Positions 1 to 6,457 of a stretch of 7,852 nucleotides of DNA are shown piece by piece. The position numbers and the translations under genes are program-made. Location: contig DAOWES010000006.1 in assembly GCA_030638385.1 (NCBI GenBank), positions 1 to 7,852 on the forward strand, read 5' to 3'. How positions within the stretch are numbered: position 1 is the first letter of the stretch; every line of letters starts with the position of its first letter. A model generated the notes under the pieces. It saw nothing but the letters and a program-made list of their open reading frames with translations, was not told where the DNA came from and searched no databases. The stretch is from Candidatus Cloacimonadota bacterium (lineage in GTDB: Bacteria > Cloacimonadota > Cloacimonadia > Cloacimonadales > TCS61).

Positions 1-61
1 AAGAGATATTTATAAAGAAGATTACAATAACAATTATCAAAAGCCACTTTTTATTTTTCAT
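1..61 (-). CDS. Partial CDS: N-terminus of a putative exported or membrane-anchored protein
   Basis: An ATG at 61 opens a frame that runs off the window edge after 20 codons. The peptide begins MKNKKWLLIIVIVIFFINIS: four residues with three lysines, then an unbroken hydrophobic stretch. This is the pattern of a signal peptide or N-terminal membrane anchor. It starts 10 nt after the stop of the LolD-type ATPase gene, on the same strand, so it is probably the next gene of that operon. No strong Shine-Dalgarno sequence is visible; GGTG about six bases upstream is the nearest candidate. The mature part of the protein is outside the window, so the function cannot be named. The main doubt is whether the frame stays open beyond the edge. 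Confidence 0.55.
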   Translation of the reverse strand, partial: MKNKKWLLIIVIVIFFINIS

Positions 62-71
62 GCAAGCACCA

Positions 72-746
72 TTACTTAATTAATTCCAATTTCCCATTTG
101 TAAGTAGATAATGTTTATCCATTTGATTGGCGATCTGTTTATTATGAGTTATAATCACAAATGTTTGTTGAAAATCTTTGTTTAAAGAAATGAGAAGATC
201 TATCAAGTCTTTGCTGTGTTTGGCATCTAAATTTCCGGTAGGTTCGTCAGCGAAGATGATTTTAGGGTTATTTACCAAAGCTCGAGCTACAGAAACTCTT
301 TGCTGTTCACCACCGCTTAGTTGGTTTGGATAATGATCTTTTCGTTCATAGATATCAAACTTTTTTAATAATTCACGTGCTTTACGAATGCTTGCTTTGT
401 GATCTCCTGTTTTGATGAAGGCAGGCATCGCAATGTTTTCTTCGGCTGTAAAATCTTCCAGCAAATAATGGAATTGAAAAACGAAACCGATCTGCTCATT
501 TCTGAAAGAGTTCATGTTTTTATCTTTAACAGAAATTTTATTTTCCAAAAATTCAATTGTTCCGGAATCAACCTCATCAAGCATGCCCAAAATATGTAAT
601 AATGTGCTTTTCCCGGAACCGGATTGACCTGTGATGGCAACCATTTCACCGGAATTAATCTCTAAATTAATATCTTTTAGAATTTCCAGTTTTCCTTTCG
701 CATCTTCATATGATTTTTTTAAATTTCTAACGTTTAATATTTTCAC
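72..746 (-). CDS. lolD: LolD-type lipoprotein-releasing ABC transporter, ATP-binding protein
   Basis: This is the ATPase subunit that would drive release of lipoproteins from the inner membrane to a periplasmic carrier, working with the permease encoded just upstream. All ABC motifs are intact in the 224-residue product: Walker A GQSGSGKST (residues 40-48), Q-loop Q91, signature LSGGE (143-147), Walker B IIFADE (163-168, catalytic E168), D-loop NLD (172-174) and H-loop H201. The stretch HYLLEDFTAEENIAMP after the Q-loop resembles the LolD subgroup rather than generic MacB-type ATPases. An upstream GTG at 776 would give 234 residues and overlap the permease gene. The GTG at 746 is preferred because GGAG lies 5 nt before it, the protein then begins MKILNVRNLKKSY as in the family, and the overlap becomes a 13-nt gap. 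The LolD assignment is family knowledge plus gene pairing; another FtsX-like exporter ATPase is the alternative. Confidence 0.92.
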   Translation of the reverse strand: MKILNVRNLKKSYEDAKGKLEILKDINLEINSGEMVAITGQSGSGKSTLLHILGMLDEVDSGTIEFLENKISVKDKNMNSFRNEQIGFVFQFHYLLEDFTAEENIAMPAFIKTGDHKASIRKARELLKKFDIYERKDHYPNQLSGGEQQRVSVARALVNNPKIIFADEPTGNLDAKHSKDLIDLLISLNKDFQQTFVIITHNKQIANQMDKHYLLTNGKLELIK

Positions 747-751
747 AAAAT

Positions 752-755
752 CTCC
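752..755 (-). promoter_or_regulatory. Ribosome binding site fixing the GTG start of lolD
   Basis: GGAG followed by a 5-nt spacer leads into GTG at 746. The competing GTG at 776 lies inside the permease gene and lacks comparable spacing to a purine-rich motif. This decides the shorter 224-residue product. Confidence 0.7.
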
Positions 756-759
756 AGTT

Positions 760-1995
760 CTATTTTCCCGAACCACGTAGGATATCGGTTACTTGCAGTT
801 TTTCTATTTTTTTTAGCGGAACTACTGAAGCAAAAAAGACAATAATTAATGAAGTTGTCAATGTTACCAGCCAGCTAAATATATCGAAATCAATATTGAT
901 TGAGTCGATGAAATAAATATCTCCTTTTAGTTGGAGAAAAGTTTGTTTTGAAAGTAAGAATGAGATCAACATTCCTAGTAATTGACCTAGGCAAATAGCT
1001 ATGAAAGAGATGATCATTGTTTTTCCAATCAAGATCTTTTTTAACACTCGGTTGGGAGTTCCAAATGCTTTTAAAATTCCCAGTTCGCGGCGTTTATCTA
1101 AAATAGTGGCAGATACGGCACTGATAACATTGAATGAAGCAATGATAATGAGAAAGCTTAGGATTATAAAGATAACCCATTTTTCCAAGGCTAATAGCGA
1201 AAATAAGTTTCCATTGAAATCTAGCCAGGATGAGATTTGAAAATCAAGATTCAATTCGTGTAGCCATTTGTAGGCCAGGTAATCAGCTTTTTCGATATAA
1301 TCTTGGCTAAGTTTAACTTCATACATTGTGGCTTGGTTATCGAGATTAAAAAATGTAGCAGTTGAATTAATATCACAAAAAGCATATTTTGAATCATATT
1401 CGTGCATTCCACTTCGATATAGTCCTATCACCACAAATTCTTGTTCATTTGGCTTCATCCCAAAAGGTGTTGCTTTTGCATTCAAGGGGCTAATAAGCTT
1501 TATTGTATCTTGTAAAGTTAAACCCAGTTCTTTGGCAATTTTATAGCCAATGACAATTTGGTTGGGCTGATTTAACTCATAGCTTCCTTCTGTTACGAAT
1601 TTACGATAGGTGGTCGGTTGAGGAGATATCTGCCAATTGATACCACGTACAAAACAACCTTTGATTCTACCATTTGCAGAAGCCATTACCTGATTTGAAA
1701 TAATCGGGGCAAATGATTCAACTTCCGGTTGCTTTTGCAAAAAAACATCTAACTTATTTTGTAAATTTTCATCTAGATTTGAGTCTTGACGATTGAAGAT
1801 GTAAATATGGGAATTTACACCAAAATAGATGCGCTTCATTGCTTTTTCATACCCATCAAAAAGGGCGAGAGCAATGGTGAGTGTTGCCACTGAGATGATT
1901 ATGCCTGTAATCATGAAGACGGAATCTGCTCTTAACCATTCTTTGCGTGGTGAAGAGAGATATTTTTTTAAAAAATATGATACGAGATTATTCAT
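760..1995 (-). CDS. LolC/LolE-type lipoprotein-releasing system transmembrane protein
   Basis: This is the inner-membrane permease partner of the LolD ATPase, expected to extract acylated lipoproteins from the periplasmic face of the inner membrane. The 411-residue product has the LolC/E architecture: a short cytoplasmic N-terminus, TM1 at about 25-46, a large periplasmic domain at about 48-268, then TM2 (about 272-297), TM3 (322-347) and TM4 (372-393). A cytoplasmic loop DKRRELGILKAFGTPN (300-315) sits where the FtsX-fold coupling helix meets the ATPase. The segment LKGDIYFIDSINID (356-369) before TM4 resembles the equivalent Lol segment. Only one permease gene is present, so a homodimer (LolF-like) or a second gene elsewhere are both possible; I therefore leave the symbol blank. 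The start lies 23 nt after the double stop of the ligase gene and lacks a clear Shine-Dalgarno sequence, which hints at weak or reinitiation-dependent translation. Confidence 0.9.
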   Translation of the reverse strand: MNNLVSYFLKKYLSSPRKEWLRADSVFMITGIIISVATLTIALALFDGYEKAMKRIYFGVNSHIYIFNRQDSNLDENLQNKLDVFLQKQPEVESFAPIISNQVMASANGRIKGCFVRGINWQISPQPTTYRKFVTEGSYELNQPNQIVIGYKIAKELGLTLQDTIKLISPLNAKATPFGMKPNEQEFVVIGLYRSGMHEYDSKYAFCDINSTATFFNLDNQATMYEVKLSQDYIEKADYLAYKWLHELNLDFQISSWLDFNGNLFSLLALEKWVIFIILSFLIIIASFNVISAVSATILDKRRELGILKAFGTPNRVLKKILIGKTMIISFIAICLGQLLGMLISFLLSKQTFLQLKGDIYFIDSINIDFDIFSWLVTLTTSLIIVFFASVVPLKKIEKLQVTDILRGSGK

Positions 1996-2018
1996 AATGC
2001 TTTTATTCTTTATTTTTA

Positions 2019-3710
2019 TTATTTTGTATAGATGTATCTTTTTATCTTTTTGGTGGGAGTTTTTTCAAACGGCTCAGTCTGCTCAATTATATTTATAATT
2101 TTTGAGAATGATGTAACTTGGGAATTCACATTTTTTTTTATTTCAATTAATAAATTATTAATGAAGTGGCGCAATTTTGGTTCGGATAAATTTTTCCCAC
2201 CATGATTTTTATCGATGAGATTGTAATTTAAGAATATTCTGGCAGTAATTTTTCCTTCATGTTCATAGACAATAGATTCATCAACCAGAGGATGCTTATT
2301 TATTTTAGCTTCAATCTCTTCCGGATATACATTTTCTCCCGAAGGTCCGACAATGACGTTCTTTGATCTTCCTTTTATATAGAGATAACCATCTTTATCA
2401 AAACATCCCAAATCACCTGTGCGGAACCAGCCATCTTCTGTAAAAGCTTCTTTTGTTCTGTCCGGATCTTTGTAATAGCCCTTCATTACATTGGCACCAA
2501 TTGTCTCAATTTCACCTTCTCCGGTTTTGGGATCTTTATTGGCAATGCGAACTTTTATTCCCGGTGGTATCCAGCCTGTAGAACGGAATTTTGTTTTGTT
2601 GGGTCCACTACCGGCAATCAAAGGAGAAGTTTCGGTTAAGCCATATCCAATAGCATATGGAAAATTACAATCAATGAGGAATCTTTCAACTTCAGGCGAA
2701 AGTAAAGCGCCACCAATTCCAAAAAACTTAAGGTTATTTCCAAAAGATTTATACAGTTTTTTGCCGGCGATTTTATGCAGGATTTTTCTAAACATTGGTA
2801 TGGCAAACAGTGCTCTACCCAAAGCAGATGAAGTTAGAGATGGCTTTATTTTAAATTTATAGATTTTTTCGATTATCAGGGGAACTGTTATCATCATTGT
2901 TGGCTTGTATTTCTGCATGGCCGGTAATAGTACTCTGGCAGTGGGCAATTTGCGCAGATAATAGACGGTCGATCCGTTCATGATTGCTAAAATTAACCCG
3001 GTGGTGCATTCATAGGTATGGGAAAGAGGTAGTACCGAAATATAAACATCAGACGATTTCACTTGGTGAATTGAGGACATGGCAAGTGCATCGAAAACGA
3101 TGTTTTTATGGGTAAGCATTACGCCTTTGGAATGACCGGTTGTGCCACTAGTGTAGATAATGGAAGCGATATCATCTTCTTGCACATCGAGCGCTTTTAG
3201 TCCTGTAAATTCAAGTGCTTTATCTTTGAGTTTGAAAAATGGTTGGGTTTTTCTACTGATCGTATTTTTAAATTTAGCAATAGTAGTTTTTAGTGGTATG
3301 ATGCTGAAATCATCCAATAAATATTTTAGAATGAGTGCTTCGGGGTTAAACTCTTCCACTTTACTGAATTGTTTTTGGGAAACAAATATAGCTTTGCATT
3401 CCGCCTGGCGTAAAATGTGATGTATCTCATGCTCCCGGAAATCGGGTAAAATTGGCACAATTATAGCACCCATTGTTGTAACTGCAAAATAGACGATTCC
3501 CCAATTTGGCTGGTTCTCGCTCAGCAGAGCAATTTTATCGCCTTTTGAAATTCCTTCCTGAGTTAAAGCATCTTGGATTTCGCAAACTTGCTCGTAAAAT
3601 TCGTTGAGCCTCATCGGCTTTTCGTCAGCCCAACTTAAACTTTTTTTAGCCGGATAGAGTTTTACCGATCTTTCTAAAACGCATTTTAGGGTAAGTTTAC
3701 TTAATTCCAC
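2019..3710 (-). CDS. Long-chain fatty-acid--CoA ligase (AMP-forming acyl-CoA synthetase)
   Basis: This ANL-superfamily enzyme would activate a fatty acid with ATP to an acyl-adenylate and transfer it to CoA, probably at the cytoplasmic membrane face. In the 563-residue product (GTG start) the core motifs are present: phosphate-binding loop YTSGTTGHSKG (186-196), YGLTET (356-361), the TGD ribose-binding motif (Asp about 433), hinge region GRSKN (447-451) with VYPEEIE (461-467), and a C-terminal PTKKIKR with the catalytic-lysine position at about 555. The whole resembles FadD15/FAA-like bacterial ligases. An in-frame TTG at 3749 and an ATG at 3716 lie upstream. GTG at 3710 is preferred because AGGAG (3722-3718) is 7 nt from it but only 1 nt from the ATG. 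The gene ends in tandem TAA codons. Chain-length specificity cannot be read from sequence; an acyl-ACP synthetase role is an alternative. Confidence 0.9.
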   Translation of the reverse strand: MELSKLTLKCVLERSVKLYPAKKSLSWADEKPMRLNEFYEQVCEIQDALTQEGISKGDKIALLSENQPNWGIVYFAVTTMGAIIVPILPDFREHEIHHILRQAECKAIFVSQKQFSKVEEFNPEALILKYLLDDFSIIPLKTTIAKFKNTISRKTQPFFKLKDKALEFTGLKALDVQEDDIASIIYTSGTTGHSKGVMLTHKNIVFDALAMSSIHQVKSSDVYISVLPLSHTYECTTGLILAIMNGSTVYYLRKLPTARVLLPAMQKYKPTMMITVPLIIEKIYKFKIKPSLTSSALGRALFAIPMFRKILHKIAGKKLYKSFGNNLKFFGIGGALLSPEVERFLIDCNFPYAIGYGLTETSPLIAGSGPNKTKFRSTGWIPPGIKVRIANKDPKTGEGEIETIGANVMKGYYKDPDRTKEAFTEDGWFRTGDLGCFDKDGYLYIKGRSKNVIVGPSGENVYPEEIEAKINKHPLVDESIVYEHEGKITARIFLNYNLIDKNHGGKNLSEPKLRHFINNLLIEIKKNVNSQVTSFSKIINIIEQTEPFEKTPTKKIKRYIYTK

Positions 3711-3853
3711 GCACATTCTCCTATTTGAGGAGATATTGACCAATTCCAAGGTAGTTTAGTTAAATCATAATAAGCTGTCGGAATATTTGCAAACCGGCTT
3801 ATCTTAATGAATAAGAGAAATAGAGTTATTGTTTTATGTATCAATTTATTCAT
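3701..3853 (-). CDS. Small ORF, 50 residues, unknown function; leader peptide or gene remnant
   Basis: An ATG at 3853, preceded by AAGGA with about 7 nt spacing, opens a 50-codon frame ending in TAA at 3703-3701. The peptide starts MNKLIHKTITLFLLFIKISR, a basic start followed by a hydrophobic run like a signal peptide. It continues with an aromatic-rich tail containing YYDLTKLPWNWS and ends ECAWN. I do not recognise it. Its last codons overlap the first bases of the downstream ligase gene (GTG at 3710) in a different frame, and the ligase Shine-Dalgarno sequence lies within it. It may be a genuine small exported or membrane protein, a leader peptide coupling ligase translation, or the 5' remnant of a larger secreted-protein gene truncated by deletion. 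The ribosome-binding site and placement between terminator and ligase support translation; no homology was tested. Confidence 0.45.
   Translation of the reverse strand: MNKLIHKTITLFLLFIKISRFANIPTAYYDLTKLPWNWSISPQIGECAWN
3718..3722 (-). promoter_or_regulatory. Ribosome binding site selecting the GTG start of the acyl-CoA synthetase
   Basis: AGGAG is separated by 7 nt from GTG at 3710 but by only 1 nt from ATG at 3716, and it lies downstream of the TTG at 3749. The motif lies inside the upstream 50-codon ORF, which stops at 3701, so ribosomes finishing that ORF would pass over it; coupled initiation is possible. Confidence 0.65.
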
Positions 3854-3876
3854 TATTTTATCCTTAATTTTTTTTT

Positions 3877-3905
3877 GAGAAAAAAACTGAATGGTTTTGT
3901 GTCAA
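3877..3905 (-). promoter_or_regulatory. Possible promoter for the small ORF-ligase-Lol unit
   Basis: A perfect TTGACA lies at 3905-3900, about 60 nt downstream of the rib operon terminator and about 50 nt upstream of the small ORF, where a new promoter is expected. The -10 side is poor: 17 nt downstream reads TTTCTC, inside a T-rich tract, with no good TATAAT match at any normal spacing. Either the -10 is degenerate or the -35 match is chance. Confidence 0.3.
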
Positions 3906-3964
3906 ATGAAAGATAATGGAAAATGGATTTATTTGAAGTGTTGTTTGGTTATTTAGATAAGAGT

Positions 3965-3999
3965 CAAAAGCCCTTTCAAGTAATAGGAAAGGGCTTTTG
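3965..3999 (-). terminator. Rho-independent terminator at the end of the rib operon
   Basis: A perfect 13-bp stem (3965-3977 with 3987-3999) with core GCCCTTTC/GAAAGGGC encloses a 9-nt loop. The stem ends in A4/T4 blocks, so it carries a short U tract on either strand. It starts 11 nt after the ribH stop. It separates the riboflavin operon from the ligase/Lol unit on the same strand, and the structure could also stop antisense transcription from the other side. Confidence 0.88.
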
Positions 4000-4010
4000 T
4001 AATATTATGG

Positions 4011-4475
4011 TTAAATTATTTTCATTAAATTTGCTAGTTCAAGAGCTCCCATGGCGGAATCAAATCCCTTGTTGCCGGCCTTTGTTCCTGCTCGTTCGAT
4101 AGCTTGTTCAATGGTGTTTGTGGTGATAATTCCAAACATGATTGGTAGGTTATATTTCAAACCAATAGTAGCGATGCCTTTGGTAACTTCTGCCGCCACA
4201 TAATCAAAATGAGGAGTTGCTCCGCGAATTACAGCGCCGAGGCAGATGATTGCATCATATTTATTGCTGTCAGCTAGTTTTTGAGCAATTAATGGTATTT
4301 CAAAAGCTCCGGGAACCCATGCGATACTAATATCGTCTTCAGCAACTTCATGCCTTTTCAAAGCATCGATAGCTCCACTTACTAGTTTACTTGTTATGAA
4401 TTCGTTAAATCGACTTGCCACGATGGCAAATTTTAGATTTTTCCCAGTTAAATTTCCTTCATAGATTTTGTTCAT
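4011..4475 (-). CDS. ribH: 6,7-dimethyl-8-ribityllumazine synthase
   Basis: It condenses 5-amino-6-ribitylamino-uracil with 3,4-dihydroxy-2-butanone 4-phosphate to make the lumazine used by riboflavin synthase. The 154-residue product is normal family length. Visible family motifs are SRFNEFI near the N-terminus (about 22-28), WVPGAFEIP (53-61), the GAVIRGATPHFDYV block (80-93) with the probable catalytic histidine H89, and ERAGTKAGNKG (126-136) with the phosphate-binding arginine at about 127. An ATG at 4496 would add seven residues. ATG at 4475 is chosen because GGAGG sits 5 nt upstream and the family typically starts with a segment like MNKIYEGNL. It is the last gene of the rib operon but is set apart from ribBA by about 126 nt containing a large stem-loop, so its expression may be tuned separately. 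Confidence 0.97.
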   Translation of the reverse strand: MNKIYEGNLTGKNLKFAIVASRFNEFITSKLVSGAIDALKRHEVAEDDISIAWVPGAFEIPLIAQKLADSNKYDAIICLGAVIRGATPHFDYVAAEVTKGIATIGLKYNLPIMFGIITTNTIEQAIERAGTKAGNKGFDSAMGALELANLMKII

Positions 4476-4480
4476 TATAT

Positions 4481-4485
4481 CCTCC
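4481..4485 (-). promoter_or_regulatory. Ribosome binding site fixing the ribH start
   Basis: GGAGG lies 5 nt before ATG at 4475, the strongest Shine-Dalgarno sequence in the window. It is downstream of the alternative ATG at 4496, so it supports the 154-residue product. Confidence 0.8.
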
Positions 4486-4515
4486 AAGATTAGCATTTTT
4501 TTCTAAATTATTTCC

Positions 4516-4592
4516 AAAAAAAAATCGGCCGAAATGGTGGGTCCAATAGGATAAGAGGGGGGATATCCTATCGAAGCCAACCACTCAACCGA
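4516..4592 (-). terminator. Large intercistronic stem-loop with U9 tract between ribBA and ribH
   Basis: In the operon-sense RNA, 4592-4564 folds back on 4553-4525. The apical part is a 10-bp helix (4573-4564 with 4553-4544) under a C-rich 10-nt loop. Below it is a short irregular joint, then the lower stem 4592-4577 with 4541-4525, interrupted by one mismatch and one bulge. Nine U (4524-4516) follow directly. Several pairs are G-U in this strand and would be A-C mismatches in the other strand, so the fold suits the rib transcript. The shape is that of a long intrinsic terminator or attenuator, but it sits inside the operon. It could reduce or gate ribH transcription, or protect the upstream mRNA's 3' end. 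An inserted palindromic repeat is an alternative. Confidence 0.65.
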
Positions 4593-4601
4593 AAAATATA
4601 T

Positions 4602-5804
4602 TTAATTACAACATGTTAGCAAGTGTCCCATTCGATCTTTTTTGGCCTGAAAATATTTGATATTTTCAGGATTAGGATCAATTTCGATTGCCTTACGTTG
4701 CACTTCTATTCCGTATCTGTTTAGCTGCTCAATCTTGTGAGGATTATTTGTCATCAATTCGATGCTATTGACTCCGAGATCTTTAAGGATCTCAGAACCG
4801 ATTTGATAATTCCTCAACTCAGGTTCGAAGCCCAATTTCAAATTCGCGTCAACTGTGTCCAGCCCTTTTTCTTGGAATTGGTAACTTTTTATTTTATTGA
4901 GTAGTCCGATTCCTCTGCCTTCTTGGCGTAAATATAACAGAATGCCGCATTTACGCTCATCGATGGCCTTTAGTGATCTTTCTAGTTGAGAACCACAATC
5001 ACAACGCAATGAGCCTAAAAGGTCACCTGTGAAGCATTCAGAGTGTACTCTGGTGAGAACAGGCTCGGTCGAATTTTGGATATCTCCTTTCACTAATGCA
5101 ATGTGAGGTTCAGAGCTATCCGGAGCAGAATAGGCATATAGATCGAAATTTCCAAATTTTGTTGGCATTTTTACCTTTGCTTCTCGAGTAATAGATTTGT
5201 GATTGTTTTTTTTGTAGGCTATTAAATCTTCGATACTGATTATTTTCAGATTCCATTTTTTCGCCATTTCGATTAATTGTGGCAATCTGGCCATTGTTCC
5301 ATCAGGTAAAATAATCTCGCAAATTACGCCGGCAGGTTTAAATCCCGCTAATTCAGCAAGATCTACAGCAGCTTCGGTGTGTCCGTTTCGTTCTAAAACT
5401 CCTCCATCTTTTGCTCTGAGTGGAAAAACATGTCCCGGAGCAATAAAATCAGTGCGAGTGTTTTGTTCATTAATTAATTGTTTAATGGTATCCGCACGTT
5501 CAAAAGCGGAAATGCCGGTAGATGTAGATTTGTGATCTACCGAAATAGTGAAAGCTGTGTGGAAGGGATCCGTGTTGTTTTCTACCATAGGGTGTAATTG
5601 AAGTCGTTCAAGGTCGGCAGATTTCATTGGCATACACACTAAGCCGCGTCCATGGGTTATCATGAAATTGATAGCTTCTGGAGTTGCTGTTTCGGCAGGA
5701 ATAATGAAATCACCTTCGTTTTCGCGGTTTTCATCATCAACCACGATGATCATTTTTCCATTTCTTAAATCTTCTAATGTTTCTGATATTGAATTTAATG
5801 ACAT
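4602..5804 (-). CDS. ribBA: Bifunctional 3,4-dihydroxy-2-butanone-4-phosphate synthase / GTP cyclohydrolase II
   Basis: This fusion provides both entry reactions of riboflavin synthesis: ribulose 5-phosphate to dihydroxybutanone phosphate, and GTP to diaminohydroxy-ribosylaminopyrimidinone phosphate. The N-terminal RibB domain (about 1-200) keeps the acidic active-site loop DDENRENEGDF (23-33), the TDPFHTAFTISVD block (78-90), STSTGISAFERADTI (93-107) and GHTEAAVDLA (141-150). The C-terminal RibA domain (about 205-400) has zinc ligands C257, C268 and C270 in the HSEC...LRCDC block, YLRQEGRGIGL (291-301), DTVDANLKLG (316-325) and MTNNPHK (351-357). Four hundred residues is the usual fusion length. 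The start has GAGG about 8 nt upstream and lies 13 nt after ribE. One oddity: the segment GFEPELRNY (325-333) has Glu329 where the family normally has Asp before the conserved arginine (R331). Confidence 0.96.
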   Translation of the reverse strand: MSLNSISETLEDLRNGKMIIVVDDENRENEGDFIIPAETATPEAINFMITHGRGLVCMPMKSADLERLQLHPMVENNTDPFHTAFTISVDHKSTSTGISAFERADTIKQLINEQNTRTDFIAPGHVFPLRAKDGGVLERNGHTEAAVDLAELAGFKPAGVICEIILPDGTMARLPQLIEMAKKWNLKIISIEDLIAYKKNNHKSITREAKVKMPTKFGNFDLYAYSAPDSSEPHIALVKGDIQNSTEPVLTRVHSECFTGDLLGSLRCDCGSQLERSLKAIDERKCGILLYLRQEGRGIGLLNKIKSYQFQEKGLDTVDANLKLGFEPELRNYQIGSEILKDLGVNSIELMTNNPHKIEQLNRYGIEVQRKAIEIDPNPENIKYFQAKKDRMGHLLTCCN

Positions 5805-5817
5805 TTTTTTTACCTCG

Positions 5818-6456
5818 TTAATAGAATCCGTTTTGGGTTAAAAATTCTTTGGTTATATTACTTTTATTTTTTTTATTTATGAAATTATATAGATATTTTC
5901 CAATTTGATCAACTTCCAGATTAACGCTATCGCCAATTGATTTTTTGGAAAGAATGGTTTCGGTGAAAGTGTGAGGAATTAATGATATTTCAAAACTTGT
6001 GTCAGACAATTTGGCAATTGTTAAGCTTATGCCATCGATGCAGATGGAACCTTCCGGAATAAGATATTTAAGTGTTTCTTCCGGGGCTGATATAGAAAAT
6101 AAGACAGCATTATGAATCTTCTGAATATTAATAATATTTCCGGTGCTATCGATGTGACCACTTACGATGTGACCACCGAAGCGAGAATTGGCACGTAATG
6201 CTCGTTCTAGGTTGACTAAATCATTTAGTCTTAGATTCTTCAGATTAGATTTTTGAATAGTTACCGGCATTACATCAGCAGTAAAGCTAGTCTCATTGAA
6301 GTTAGTAACGGTTAAGCAAATTCCATTAACAGCAATGCTGTCGCCGAGTTGTATGTCAGAAAGAATTTTTTTACAGGCGATTTTTAAGCTGTATGAGTTG
6401 CCGGAATTATTTATTTGTTCCAGTCTGCCCATTTCTTCGATTATTCCAGTAAACAT
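5818..6456 (-). CDS. ribE: Riboflavin synthase, alpha subunit type
   Basis: It dismutates two molecules of 6,7-dimethyl-8-ribityllumazine to riboflavin and the ribitylaminouracil intermediate, which RibH reuses. The 212-residue product shows the typical internal duplication of two lumazine-binding barrels: GDSIAVNGICLTV (38-50) in the first and GSICIDGISLTI (136-147) in the second. It also has the N-terminal MFTGIIEEMG signature and SRFGGHIVSGHID (91-103), which joins the repeats. The C-terminal helix region needed for trimer formation is present and ends in FLTQNGFY. The start codon follows the ribD stop by a single base, and its ribosome-binding sequence AAAGGA is formed by the last ribD codons, so translation is likely coupled. 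In E. coli nomenclature this enzyme is RibC; the symbol ribE follows Bacillus-type operon naming. Confidence 0.96.
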   Translation of the reverse strand: MFTGIIEEMGRLEQINNSGNSYSLKIACKKILSDIQLGDSIAVNGICLTVTNFNETSFTADVMPVTIQKSNLKNLRLNDLVNLERALRANSRFGGHIVSGHIDSTGNIINIQKIHNAVLFSISAPEETLKYLIPEGSICIDGISLTIAKLSDTSFEISLIPHTFTETILSKKSIGDSVNLEVDQIGKYLYNFINKKNKSNITKEFLTQNGFY

Positions 6457-6457
6457 G

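Noticed and set aside
3711..3749. Longer ligase product from TTG at 3749 or ATG at 3716
   Set aside because: The TTG has no suitable upstream Shine-Dalgarno sequence, and the ATG is only 1 nt from AGGAG; GTG at 3710 has ideal 7-nt spacing.
4489..4517. Promoter-like TTGGAA, 17 nt, GCTAAT just upstream of ribH
   Set aside because: Each box matches only four of six positions, and the implied start (about 4482) would fall inside the ribH Shine-Dalgarno sequence.
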